The notes beneath the pieces were generated by a model. That model did no database searches. It worked only from the letters and a program-made list of their open reading frames with translations, and had not been told where the DNA came from. Of a stretch of DNA of 64,000 bases, positions 33,188-41,996 are shown in pieces. Position numbers and translations under genes: made by a program. This DNA comes from Terriglobia bacterium. GTDB taxonomy: Bacteria; Acidobacteriota; Terriglobia; Acidiferrales; UBA7541. Position 1 is the stretch's first letter. Each line of letters begins with the position of its first letter. The DNA is taken from assembly GCA_020073485.1 (NCBI GenBank), contig JAIQFB010000006.1, positions 1 to 64,000 on the forward strand, in the 5' to 3' direction.

Positions 33188-34075
33188 ATGAAGCGTATTC
33201 TTTCCATTGTAGCGATCGGATTGCTTGGTGTTTCCGGGGCCGCGGCGCAGACTTCCGCCTCGGCACAGGCGGGCGCATCGGCGCAGGGACAAACCACAGT
33301 GCAGGCCGACAAGTCCGGAGCAAAGGCCTCCGGGAGCGGAGCGGGGTCCGCATCGGCTTCCACTAATGCCGGAAAAAACTCGGCGAGCATCGCCAACGGC
33401 ACAAAAATCGACGCAGCCCTGGTAAAGCCGCTCGATGCGAAGCGGAACAAACCCGGCGATCCGGTGGAAGCGCGCACCACGCAAGACGTGAAACAGGATG
33501 GCAAAGTCGTACTGAAAAAGGGCACGCCGCTGATGGGGCACGTCACGCAAGCCCAGGCGCGAGCCGACGGCCAGGCGCAATCGCAATTGGGAGTTGTGTT
33601 CGATCGCGCCATCCCGCGCAAGGGCGAGGAAGTGCCGTTTAGCGCCACGATTCAGGCCCTGGCTGTCGCGCAGTCAGCAACCACGGCGGCCGCGGGGGCT
33701 GACGACGTGATGTCATCCGGCGGAGCGATGGGCGGAATGTCCGGCGGGGCGCGCAGTGGAGGAGGGTTGGTAGGCGGCGTGGCGTCCACTGCGGGCGCAA
33801 CCGCAGGCACAGTCGTGAATACGTCCAGCACAGTTTCCTCCGCCACCGGAGGGACTTTGAACACGGTCTCGCGGTCGACAGGCGCAGTCGGCGGGCTGAC
33901 TTCGGCGGGACAGCTGGCATCCAACAGCAGTGGCGTGTTCGGGCTTCAGGGATTGTCGCTTGATTCGGCGGCTTCCAGCGCGACGCAAGGTTCCATGATC
34001 GTTTCCTCCACGAAAAACGTGCATCTGGATAGCGGCACGCAAATGCTGCTCAGCGCTAGCGGCCAGGCCAAGTAA
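33188..34075 (+). CDS. Secreted Ala/Ser/Gly-rich protein, TrbI-like fold possible
   Basis: About 295 residues from an ATG with AGGAGAGG upstream. A signal peptide (SIVAIGLLGVSGAAAQ) is followed by an Ala/Gly/Ser-rich low-complexity stretch (to about residue 75). A beta-rich central domain (ANGTKIDAALVKPLDAKRNKPGDPVEA, KKGTPLMGHVTQA) is reminiscent of the paralogue at 54.4-55.4 kb. The C-terminal half is again Gly/Ser/Thr-rich. A similar TrbI/conjugal-type beta-barrel repeat is possible but not confirmed. Probably periplasmic or outer surface. Function unknown. Confidence 0.7.
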   Translation: MKRILSIVAIGLLGVSGAAAQTSASAQAGASAQGQTTVQADKSGAKASGSGAGSASASTNAGKNSASIANGTKIDAALVKPLDAKRNKPGDPVEARTTQDVKQDGKVVLKKGTPLMGHVTQAQARADGQAQSQLGVVFDRAIPRKGEEVPFSATIQALAVAQSATTAAAGADDVMSSGGAMGGMSGGARSGGGLVGGVASTAGATAGTVVNTSSTVSSATGGTLNTVSRSTGAVGGLTSAGQLASNSSGVFGLQGLSLDSAASSATQGSMIVSSTKNVHLDSGTQMLLSASGQAK

Positions 34076-34098
34076 TCTCCGTTTTCAATGGAAGCTGC

Positions 34099-34128
34099 CG
34101 CGGCGTCCAATCAGGCGGGGACGCCGCG
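34099..34128 (+). terminator. Stem-loop after the Ala-rich secreted protein
   Basis: Perfect 10-base stem CGCGGCGTCC / GGACGCCGCG with a 10-base loop, starting 23 bases after the stop. The trailing T-run is weak (TCAGTTTC), so termination may be partial. Confidence 0.55.
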
Positions 34129-34227
34129 TCAGTTTCAGGCGTCCTAATCTCCGGTGCCGGGGAGGGGGCGGGTCGAAGGTGGCCGTTGGTACAGGGACTC
34201 TTTGCTCAACCCGTACCCTGTTTTTAC

Positions 34228-34241
34228 CTGATCTAAATCAC
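34228..34241. promoter_or_regulatory. FNR/CRP-type palindrome upstream of lipoprotein gene
   Basis: CTGAT-CTAA-ATCAC fits the TTGAT-N4-ATCAA box of FNR-type regulators at four of five bases per half-site, about 78 bases before the lipoprotein start. No FNR gene is in the window. Chance occurrence is possible. Confidence 0.35.
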
Positions 34242-34318
34242 ACACTGTGCTAGCTTTAGATTGAGGAAGCAAGGGGAACCCTGCTGTACCGGGCCCGCTG
34301 GAAGGCGATTGAGGGATA

Positions 34319-35737
34319 ATGTTTCGTTTTCGTTGGATTTTGACAATTTTCGCACTTTGCCTCTGCGCCATGTTCGCGGGTTGTCGCGCCAACGGCAATC
34401 CATTTGGTTCGCAGAACCAATCCGGGAACTCTTCGGTGGTTCTGGCCGTAACCGATACTCCTCCTTCCACCGTGAGCGTTCTTTCGGCCGAGGTGTCGCT
34501 GACGGGAGCCACCTTGACTCCCGGAAATGTGTCCATATTTTCCGGCTCGACGACGATTGAGTTGACCCGCCTGCAAACAGACGTCGCCTTTCTGGCCACC
34601 ACTGCCAATGTTCCCGCGGGTGCTTACACGGGCGTCATCCTGACGTTCGCAAATCCGATGCTCACCATTGAGAATGACACGAATGCCGCGATCGGGGGCT
34701 GCGCCGTGGGAGCCATTTGCACCATCGCGCCGACCTCGGTCGCAAATTTGTCGACGACCGCATCGCTGGAAATGTCTCCCATCGCCGCGAACAGCACCGC
34801 CGGGCTTTTGCTCGACGTCAATCTGGACAATCTGCTGAGCGCCACGCTGGGCGCCGATTTCAAGAATGGCGTTTCGGTCTCGCCGTTTACACCGGCGGGC
34901 GCCGGCGCTCCGCTGGTGGGAGCGGAAGATGTGGTGGGGCAAGTTACATCGCTGGACGCCGCGCATAATTCATTTACGCTTCAAAATGCGATCGGGACGT
35001 ATTCGCTGGCCGTGGATGGCGCCACGACTTTTTTCCAGGTTCCCGCGAGCACCTGCACGATCACGGGATTCTCCGGCATTCATGTGAATCAGATTCTAAG
35101 TGTCGATATCGGGATCCACGCGGATGGAACTCTGGGCGCGCACAATGTGTTGTGCGAGGATAGCGACAACAGCGATGCGGAAGTCGAAGGCATGATCACC
35201 AGCACGAATGTGGGGTCGCAGGAATTCAACATGGCGGTCCTTGCCGTGTCCTCGACCGGGACCGGATTGACCATAGGCAATCAGATGACGGTGCAATATT
35301 CCGTTGCGCCTCAGACGCCGTTCGACATCGATTTTGCTCATGCGGATACTTTGCAGGTGAGCACCGCCGGATTCATCTTCGCCGCCCCTGTTGACCTGAC
35401 CGTGGGGCAGCAGGTATCGGTCCGGCGGAACTCCGCCTCGACGTCCAGCCTGATCAAGGCGGACCGGGTGCGGCTGCGATCCACGCGGGTCAGCGCGAAT
35501 GTGCAATCGGTTGGCGCGCCCAATATCAATCTCGGGAGCATTCCTTCGATCTTTTCCGGGCACGGGGTAACGCAGATCCAAGTGCTGACTTCCCCGCAAA
35601 CCATCCTAGCCGAGAACAACGCGACTATAGTGTTCACGCAAATTCCGGTTTCCGGCGTTGTTTCCGTGCGCGGGCCGCTGTTTAACGTCAGCGGCACACG
35701 CACGTTGGTTGCGACCAAGGTTGTGCTGAAGCCATAA
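34319..35737 (+). CDS. Lipoprotein with DUF4382- and DUF5666-like domains
   Basis: 472 residues. A signal peptide ends in a lipobox-like MFAGC (Cys22), so the protein is likely lipid-anchored. Residues about 40-190 (SVVLAVTDTPPSTVSVLSAE; LTPGNVSIFSG) match the DUF4382 pattern. Residues about 220-470 carry repeated strands of DUF5666 type (VVGQVTSLDAAHNSFTLQ; AEVEGMITSTNVG; ADRVRLRS). Both are beta-rich and of unknown function. Outer-membrane or periplasmic location is inferred. It is separated from the convergent anti-sigma gene by a bidirectional terminator. Confidence 0.78.
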   Translation: MFRFRWILTIFALCLCAMFAGCRANGNPFGSQNQSGNSSVVLAVTDTPPSTVSVLSAEVSLTGATLTPGNVSIFSGSTTIELTRLQTDVAFLATTANVPAGAYTGVILTFANPMLTIENDTNAAIGGCAVGAICTIAPTSVANLSTTASLEMSPIAANSTAGLLLDVNLDNLLSATLGADFKNGVSVSPFTPAGAGAPLVGAEDVVGQVTSLDAAHNSFTLQNAIGTYSLAVDGATTFFQVPASTCTITGFSGIHVNQILSVDIGIHADGTLGAHNVLCEDSDNSDAEVEGMITSTNVGSQEFNMAVLAVSSTGTGLTIGNQMTVQYSVAPQTPFDIDFAHADTLQVSTAGFIFAAPVDLTVGQQVSVRRNSASTSSLIKADRVRLRSTRVSANVQSVGAPNINLGSIPSIFSGHGVTQIQVLTSPQTILAENNATIVFTQIPVSGVVSVRGPLFNVSGTRTLVATKVVLKP

Positions 35738-35782
35738 CTGGAAAAATCCGCGAACTCCACGTCGAATCCACAAAGACAAAGG

Positions 35783-35809
35783 GCCGGAACGCGGCAAGCG
35801 CGTTCCGGC
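35783..35809. terminator. Bidirectional terminator between convergent genes
   Basis: Perfect 11-base stem GCCGGAACGCG / CGCGTTCCGGC with a 5-base loop. On the minus strand it is followed by CCTTTGTCTTTG, on the plus strand by TCGAATTGTTT. It serves the lipoprotein gene (plus) and the anti-sigma/bactofilin-like gene (minus), which converge here. Confidence 0.75.
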
Positions 35810-35830
35810 TCGAATTGTTTCAGGCTGGGA

Positions 35831-37441
35831 TCAGGCGGGCAGTGGAACGTTCTCCACGCGCGACATCCGGTAGAATCCCATCAGCACGGCGCCAGTCCCC
35901 CACAGCAGGACTACCAACCAAGTGAGCCCGCCGAGAACGGGAATGAGCCGGGCGACGTGCAGGATCAGCAGGCCTAACGCCATACGGCCAATCACCGCGC
36001 CCGTTTGGGTGGACGTTACACCCAGGATTTTGTTTCCCAGCCAGGCGCCGACGAACACTTGCGCCAGATACAGAATCGGCGCGTAGAGCAGCGCGCCGGC
36101 CACTCCTGCGGTCACGCCGATAAACAAAAGGAGGACCCCCAGCACAAACACGAAGATTCCCGAAATAAATGCCAGCGCTCCCACCCCGAGCGGCAGACCG
36201 ATTGCGCCGGTTTCCCGCAAGGTAGATCGGTAGAAACCGGGAAACACCGTGAGCAGCAGGATTCCGGCGAGCAGCGCGGCCCCGTAACCGATGATTTCGT
36301 GGATCACCTTTCTGGTCTCCGAGCGCCTGGACCGGCCGACTTCCTGGGTAATTTCCGTTCGAATGGGGCTCGCCAGTTTGGCTCCCGCTGCTACCGATGG
36401 CTGCTGGTTGCCCTGAAATGTAGCCGGTCCGTCGATCTCCGCCGTGGAGGCCACATCGAGGGTTAATCCACGAATCCACACTTGCCCGCCGATCAAGCCA
36501 TCCAGATCGCTTCTTCCGATTCTTCCCATCAAATCGCGCCGGATCTTTCCCTCCAGGTCCGCTTCGCCCGCGAAGGCCAGCATCCCGCCGCCTACATTCC
36601 CCATTGGCGTCACCGTGATCGAGTTCGCAAAGGCCGTGACATTTTTTCCAATCGAGCCTTGCAGGGTGGCGTGCTGCGAAAAGACGCGCGCGTTTCCGTC
36701 CACGGTTCCGTCAATCAGCGCTTGCCCGGCAAACGCGATGACGTCACCGGTGACGTGACCGGTCACGGTGAGTTCCCGGGTAAAAACAATCAAGTCGCCT
36801 TCCACCGTGCCGTCAATTCGCACCGAAGGTCCAGTGGCAATCAAATCGTTGTGGATGGTTTCGCCGGCCGGAACCAGAACGGCCCGTCCGCGGCGTACTT
36901 CCGCCGCGCCGGCCTGTGGCGGCAACGCCAGCGCGATCAGCAGCGCCGGCAGCACCAGAGCCACGGCCGCGGGACGACGCAGGCGCCGCCTCACCAGGCC
37001 CAGCGCCAGGATCACTACCGCGAGTAAAGCAACAATTTGTAAAATGTCCACGAGATCACCCCATCCTTCCCAGAACGCCCCGCTGAACAGCATCATGCTC
37101 ATCAGGTTCGTTCCGCCGAATCCCGCATTGTTCAATTGATCGAGCCAGGGACCAATTCCATCGTTCCACACCCAATAGGAGGCCGCGGCAAACGCTGCAA
37201 AGGCGAGCGACCACACCCAGGACGGCCAGCCTTGGGTTTGCACGCCAAGCAGCCGCGCCGGAATCGCTTCGTCTTCTTCCGTTAATGCTCCCGATAGAAG
37301 TTTCGATTCGCGTTCCAATGCGTGCAACAAATAGCGGCATGGGGCGCATTCGGCGACGTGGGCGGCAAGCTCCCGGGCGCGCGAATCCTCCAGCTGGCCT
37401 TCGAGATAAAGCAGGCACGCCATTTCGTCAAAATGAATCAC
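35831..37441 (-). CDS. Anti-sigma factor fused to a bactofilin-like and membrane region
   Basis: 536 residues. The N-terminal zinc-finger anti-sigma pattern is H28-x3-C32-x2-C35 (HVAECAPC). TM segments follow (about 75-92 and 136-185), then a beta-helical repeat region at residues about 190-350 (IDGTVEGDLIVFTREL; GHVTGDVIAFAG; GKNVTAFANS), which looks like a bactofilin/polymer-forming domain. Four or more TM helices close the C-terminus. It overlaps the ECF sigma gene by 4 bases (ATGA), so it is probably the cognate regulator; the bactofilin-like part may sense or scaffold the envelope. The order is unusual. Confidence 0.8.
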   Translation of the reverse strand: MIHFDEMACLLYLEGQLEDSRARELAAHVAECAPCRYLLHALERESKLLSGALTEEDEAIPARLLGVQTQGWPSWVWSLAFAAFAAASYWVWNDGIGPWLDQLNNAGFGGTNLMSMMLFSGAFWEGWGDLVDILQIVALLAVVILALGLVRRRLRRPAAVALVLPALLIALALPPQAGAAEVRRGRAVLVPAGETIHNDLIATGPSVRIDGTVEGDLIVFTRELTVTGHVTGDVIAFAGQALIDGTVDGNARVFSQHATLQGSIGKNVTAFANSITVTPMGNVGGGMLAFAGEADLEGKIRRDLMGRIGRSDLDGLIGGQVWIRGLTLDVASTAEIDGPATFQGNQQPSVAAGAKLASPIRTEITQEVGRSRRSETRKVIHEIIGYGAALLAGILLLTVFPGFYRSTLRETGAIGLPLGVGALAFISGIFVFVLGVLLLFIGVTAGVAGALLYAPILYLAQVFVGAWLGNKILGVTSTQTGAVIGRMALGLLILHVARLIPVLGGLTWLVVLLWGTGAVLMGFYRMSRVENVPLPA

Positions 37442-38106
37442 GCCGGGCCTCCCGCGGCGGCATTCGCCGCGCCGCGTCCCTCCAGGATTTCGCGCAACTG
37501 GTGGCGCGCGCGCAGCAGGACCACGCCCACAAACGTCCGGCGCACGCCCAGCGTCCCGGCAATTTCGTCGTAGCTCATCTCCGAGTAATAGCGGAGCACC
37601 AGCGCCATGCGCGACCGCGCGGGGAGATGATCGAGCGCGCGGCGCACCTGCTGGCTGGTGTGCTTCTCGATCAATTGCTCCAGTTGGCCGGGATCGGGAT
37701 GCTCCAGCGGCATGTTTTCGACTTCGCCGGTCTCCAGGTCCTGCCGCACCTTTCTGCGCCGCAGCAGGTCCCAGCAGTGATTCGCGGCCACGGTATACAG
37801 CCAGGCGCTGAACGGCCGGTTGACATCGTATTGCGAGAGCTTCTGCCGGACTTTGATGAAAATATCCATGGTGGCGTCTTCAGCGTCCTCGCGAGTGGGC
37901 ATCGCCCGCCGGCAAAATCGAAAAATGGCGGGCGCATGCAGGCGATACAGTTCGCCCCAGGCATCCGCGTTTCCGGACTGCGCCTGGGCGATCCGCTCCC
38001 GGAGGCCTGCCTGTTCGGCGGGGTTCATCCCCTCGGGATGTCTCCTCGCATCCATCAATGTGTACGCATCGCTGGGGTGAAATATTTCATGTGTGGACGG
38101 TGGCAA
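37438..38106 (-). CDS. ECF-type RNA polymerase sigma factor
   Basis: 222 residues in the longest frame; ATGs at 38055 and 38028 are alternative starts and the latter (MNPAEQAG) is the most usual for this family. Region 2: ADAWGELYRLHAPAIFRFCRR, EDAEDATMDIFIKVRQKL, FSAWLYTVAANHCWDLLRRRK. Region 4: LDHLPARSRMALVLRYYSE, SYDEIAGTLGVRR. The gene overlaps the anti-sigma/bactofilin-like gene by 4 bases in the same orientation, the standard sigma/anti-sigma arrangement. It probably directs an envelope-stress regulon. The target promoters are unknown. Confidence 0.88.
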   Translation of the reverse strand: MPPSTHEIFHPSDAYTLMDARRHPEGMNPAEQAGLRERIAQAQSGNADAWGELYRLHAPAIFRFCRRAMPTREDAEDATMDIFIKVRQKLSQYDVNRPFSAWLYTVAANHCWDLLRRRKVRQDLETGEVENMPLEHPDPGQLEQLIEKHTSQQVRRALDHLPARSRMALVLRYYSEMSYDEIAGTLGVRRTFVGVVLLRARHQLREILEGRGAANAAAGGPA

Positions 38107-38395
38107 AGCGCCCGCCGGACCTGCAACTTGGCCGACATTCAGCCGGTGACTGGCACTTTAGCAAACTGGGGGGCGAGTAGCCATGAGAAGGGGAGCAAAT
38201 ACGATTCTTTCCACACCCGAAGTCCGATGAGACAGGCGGCTGATTTGTGGGGGGAGATTTTTCATTGAAAGTGGGCTCTAACGGCGGGAATTGCTCGCGG
38301 ATCCCACTCGCGCGATCATTACTATTTGGAAATTAAGCTGGTGACAAACACAAATCTTGTTTCGCAACGTATTAGACTGTAATAAGGGAACAATC

Positions 38396-39163
38396 ATGCT
38401 GACCTATCTATTCGGACCGATTCTTGCCACTTTGCCGGCTCCTTGGCGTAGAGCGCTGCCCTGGTTCGCGGAGATTCCATGGGGGAAAGCCGCGGCACTC
38501 AGCGGGCTAGCCGAGTTACTTTCCGCGCTGGTGGCACTGATGTATTGGTATTCGTATGCCATGACGGCTTGGGTGGGGAACGCCGTGGCCGTAGGGTTGA
38601 CCGGCCAAAATGGCCCCGAGGTGTCGCCTCAGGCGATCGGCGGGGTTGCGCTTATGATCTGGGCGACCCACCCACTGACTTGGCTGCTTGGCTTCGCGGG
38701 CATCGAGGGATCCTTGCGGTTGTGCGCGGGCGCATTTGCAGGCAGTCCATGCGGCATTCTTCCACTTTACTTAATCGACAAAATTGTAATTGGACCATTC
38801 CGGCGCCGGAATCCCGCAATGGCGAACGCGGGAGGCGGCATTCGAAACAATGTCTCGTCTTATGCTGGCGCCATACGCGAAAAGATTACCTTGGCGACTC
38901 TCCCCGAAGTTCCCGACGAGATCCGAACCAGGAACACCGCATCCGCCGAAATCCTGGAAATTTTTGGCAGCCGGAGAAAACCTGGTTGGACTCCGCCGCG
39001 TGTTGTGCGCTACCTCGACAGCTATTATTCCCTTGAGGAGGAATCCAGCGGATCCGGATCACGCCCGTTCCGTTACCGGCTACGCAGATTGCCCACGGGG
39101 GTACCCGGGCGCACGGTCCTCCTCTATGCGCCCGCGGATGCGGTGATCCGCAACGCCAGTTAA
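38396..39163 (+). CDS. Membrane protein of unknown function
   Basis: 255 residues from the ATG preceded by AAGGGA; the longer frame (13 codons upstream) has no ribosome-binding site. Hydrophobic segments lie near residues 35-55 (ALSGLAELLSALVALMYWY), 80-105 (IGGVALMIWATHPLTWLLG) and about 105-130. A polar cytoplasmic-like C-terminal half follows (ILEIFGSRRKPGW, RYRLRRLPTGVPG). I recognise no family. It is isolated between the ECF sigma locus and the TPR gene (convergent with the latter). Confidence 0.65.
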   Translation: MLTYLFGPILATLPAPWRRALPWFAEIPWGKAAALSGLAELLSALVALMYWYSYAMTAWVGNAVAVGLTGQNGPEVSPQAIGGVALMIWATHPLTWLLGFAGIEGSLRLCAGAFAGSPCGILPLYLIDKIVIGPFRRRNPAMANAGGGIRNNVSSYAGAIREKITLATLPEVPDEIRTRNTASAEILEIFGSRRKPGWTPPRVVRYLDSYYSLEEESSGSGSRPFRYRLRRLPTGVPGRTVLLYAPADAVIRNAS

Positions 39164-39185
39164 GTCTTCATTTCCTTCGGGGAAA

Positions 39186-41624
39186 CTATGGCCTGGGTCC
39201 GGGCATAGGCCCATCCGTTTGACCCATTGTGGCTCGAATGGTTTTCAAACGTTGCTCCACCTTCGCCGCTTCTTCCGCCCGCCCGAGTTTCCGGAGCACT
39301 TGCGCCTCGCTGGTGAGGGTTTGGGCCAAGACTGGACTATCCGCCCCGAATTGTTTTTCCAGCACGCTGAGCAGTTGGCGGTGGCACGGTTCGGCTTTTT
39401 CGGGTTTTCCCCATTTGTCGTAGAGGTTGCACAAGGACGACAAAATTGGGTTCATGTCGATTCCGTCTTTTCCGAACAGGGCTTCGTCAATGCGCACGGC
39501 TCGCAATAGATAGGGTTCCGCTTGATCGTAATTCTCCTGCAGGAAAGGCACCATCGCCACGGAAAGGAGACTTTTCGCAACCTGGTCGCTATTTTCTCCG
39601 AAAGTTTTCTCATTCACCTGCACAGCGCGCGTAAAGAAGTCCAGGGCGGTCGGGTAATCCTTTTGCCAGAGCGCATTGCCTCCCAGGGCCTGGAGCGGCA
39701 AAGTCATCATGGGCGATTCCGGCCCCCCAAGCTCCTCTGTAATCTTTAATTGCCTTTGGTAGATGGCCTGTGCGCGAACGAAATCACGTTTGGAAGCATA
39801 CAGATTCCCAAGATTCCAGAGGGAAGTGGCCAGCCGGATATCGTGAGGCTGAAGTTTATCGGCAAGTTCCACCGCATCCTTATAGTGTTTCTCCGCTTCG
39901 TCAAAACGCCTTTCCGAATTCGCTTGGACGCCGGCCTGCATGGCCGCGTCCAGCTTGTCGGAAATTTGGGGGCTCACTTTTTCCGAGTGGAGGTCCGCCT
40001 TCAGTTGCGCGGCCGCGGCGGAATTCCCCGAGGTTTTCATCGAGGCAATATGCTGATTGAGGCGAACTTTGGCCGCGTTGTATTGAGATTGAATCTGGGG
40101 GCTCTGGTCGATCCTCGCCGCCTGCTGGTATTGATCGAGAGCCGCGGGCCAGTCTTCGCTTTTTTCGAGCGCGGCGGCAAATTCGAGCCTCACCCGGGCT
40201 TGCCGGGGGTCGATCGAAACGGCTTGCTTGAATTCCGCGATCGCCGCCGGAATATCACCCGAGCCCGCCAGCGCTTGGCCAAGCAATTCGTGCACGTTGA
40301 AATCGCTTGGCGTCCGATTCTCGGCGCGTTTTAATTCCCGCACCGCATTTGGGAAATCTTGCTTCGATATCAGGACTCTCCCCGCGCCCAAATAGGCGTC
40401 CGTTCCGGACCCTTCCAGGGTTTCCGCAATGCGATATTCCCGCAACGCCGCATCGTAATCCTTCTGCTGTTCTCGAATGCCGCCCAGGCCTTCGTGCCCG
40501 TAAGCGCTGGAAGGGTCCAGCGATATCGCTTTTCGATACTCCTGCTCGGCTCCCTGAAAGTCCTGCATTCCGTAGAGCGCCCTGCCCATGCAAAAATGGC
40601 ATATTGCCGCATCCGGCCAGAGCGCTTCCAATTCGCGAAATTCCCTGACCGCCTCGCCGTTCATACCATGCGCCATCAGGGCGCTGCCCAGGTTCTGCCG
40701 AGCCTGGAACATTTTCGGATTCAAGCGCTTGGCCTCTCGGTATTCGCGGATGGCGGAATCCAGATCTCTATTGTCACCGTACGCAACGCCGAGGTTGTAG
40801 TGCACGTCTGCGTCATCCGGTTCGATGGCCAGGGATTTCTTGTATTCCACAATAGCCCGGTCGTATCTCCCCTCATTCTCGAATAGGATGCCCAGATCTT
40901 CGCGGACAGCGGCATAGTCCGGTTTCGTCCTTAGCGCTTCCTCGTATTCGTGTTCGGAGGCGTCAAATTTTCGTATTTCCTGAAAAGCCAAACCTGCGTT
41001 TTTGTGAGCCTCCGCGTTGTCGGGGTAACTCGCCAGCGCCGATCTTGCTTCGCCGAGTGCGCTTTCCTGGTCTCCCAGACGGTACAGAATGTAACTTAGC
41101 TTCGTGTGAGCCTCGGTAAACTCTGGGTCCTGGCGCAAGACTTCCGCGTAAATCGCTGCCGCTTCTTGCCAGTTCTCTTGCCGGCGAAGCACCTCCCCCA
41201 TCACAAATCCCGTTTCCGGCCCGCCACCGTTTTGCAGGGAGCTTGTCAATTCCTGGGTTGCCTTCGCGAAATCCTTTTCCCGAAGGAGTATCCCAGCCGC
41301 TGAAAGGTGCCCGAGCAACTGAGCCTGCGCATTATTTCCCGCCGCAGGGGAGGCATCGCCGGTCTTCGCCGTTTGCAGTGCCGCCAGAACTCGAGCGTCG
41401 CCGCCCGCGTCTGTCACCAGCGACCGAAAGGCATCGCTTGGGCGGAAGGACAATCCGCGCGTTGCTACCTCATGAACGATGTTTTCGTTGAGGGCGTTCC
41501 CCGCAACCAGCGCTATTAGCTCGCGGTCCGTAAGAGGTTCGCTTTTGGTTTGAGCCTGAGCGTGTGGCAATTGCAAGCCAAGTATGAAAATGGCGATCAG
41601 CAGCGGGCCTATGAATCTTCGCAT
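39186..41624 (-). CDS. Large secreted TPR protein
   Basis: 812 residues with a signal peptide (LLIAIFILGLQLPHAQAQ). Residues about 90-560 are tandem TPR units (AIYAEVLRQDPEFTEAHTKL, ALASYPDNAEAHKNAGL). A second TPR-like block of about 42-residue units with longer spacing follows (QPHDIRLATSLWNLGNLYAS; LGGPESPMM), resembling the tetratricopeptide/NPHP3-type repeats found in signalling proteins. Likely a scaffold or peptide-binding protein in the periplasm or outer membrane. No enzymatic domain is seen. Confidence 0.82.
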   Translation of the reverse strand: MRRFIGPLLIAIFILGLQLPHAQAQTKSEPLTDRELIALVAGNALNENIVHEVATRGLSFRPSDAFRSLVTDAGGDARVLAALQTAKTGDASPAAGNNAQAQLLGHLSAAGILLREKDFAKATQELTSSLQNGGGPETGFVMGEVLRRQENWQEAAAIYAEVLRQDPEFTEAHTKLSYILYRLGDQESALGEARSALASYPDNAEAHKNAGLAFQEIRKFDASEHEYEEALRTKPDYAAVREDLGILFENEGRYDRAIVEYKKSLAIEPDDADVHYNLGVAYGDNRDLDSAIREYREAKRLNPKMFQARQNLGSALMAHGMNGEAVREFRELEALWPDAAICHFCMGRALYGMQDFQGAEQEYRKAISLDPSSAYGHEGLGGIREQQKDYDAALREYRIAETLEGSGTDAYLGAGRVLISKQDFPNAVRELKRAENRTPSDFNVHELLGQALAGSGDIPAAIAEFKQAVSIDPRQARVRLEFAAALEKSEDWPAALDQYQQAARIDQSPQIQSQYNAAKVRLNQHIASMKTSGNSAAAAQLKADLHSEKVSPQISDKLDAAMQAGVQANSERRFDEAEKHYKDAVELADKLQPHDIRLATSLWNLGNLYASKRDFVRAQAIYQRQLKITEELGGPESPMMTLPLQALGGNALWQKDYPTALDFFTRAVQVNEKTFGENSDQVAKSLLSVAMVPFLQENYDQAEPYLLRAVRIDEALFGKDGIDMNPILSSLCNLYDKWGKPEKAEPCHRQLLSVLEKQFGADSPVLAQTLTSEAQVLRKLGRAEEAAKVEQRLKTIRATMGQTDGPMPGPRP

Positions 41625-41996
41625 GGTTCCTCCACAAGTACGGTCATTCCCATGCTAATAGGAGTCCGAGTGGCGCAATGAAGGAAACGCCGGTGTGCCT
41701 GCGAAGGTGATACCTGTACTTCAGTACAGGTGGTGGAGAAAGCCGCTGCATTACTGGTCACGCATCGCATCGGAAGGGAAATGTTCGATACCCCGGACCC
41801 ACTGCCTTTTCCAAATCGAACTTCAGAATGCGGATGAAAGAATCGTTCCGCGGATTATTCGAGCAGTGATATCATCCGCCCGATAGCAACGACAATCTAT
41901 GGAAGCTATGGGCGATTGGCTCTTTTCGAGCTGAGACAGCATGCAATGCCTGCTATGCCGCTGATTGAGGGCGGCACTCTTGGGATAGGAGAACAT
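41625..41996. other. Intergenic with palindrome, no gene
   Basis: About 370 bases between divergent TPR and LVIVD genes. It includes a perfect palindrome (41712-41731) and a relatively A+T-rich stretch. The LVIVD frame is open from 41916, but only the ATG at 41997 has a ribosome-binding site. Confidence 0.4.
41712..41731. repeat. Palindrome ACCTGTAC-TTCA-GTACAGGT
   Basis: Perfect 8-base inverted repeat around a TTCA loop, with CTTCAG spanning the loop as in the other REP-like copies. A degenerate member of the family or a regulatory hairpin. Confidence 0.5.

Noticed and set aside
38107-38395. ECF or sigma54 promoter in the region upstream of the sigma factor gene
   Set aside because: No box matched a consensus with correct spacing on either strand.
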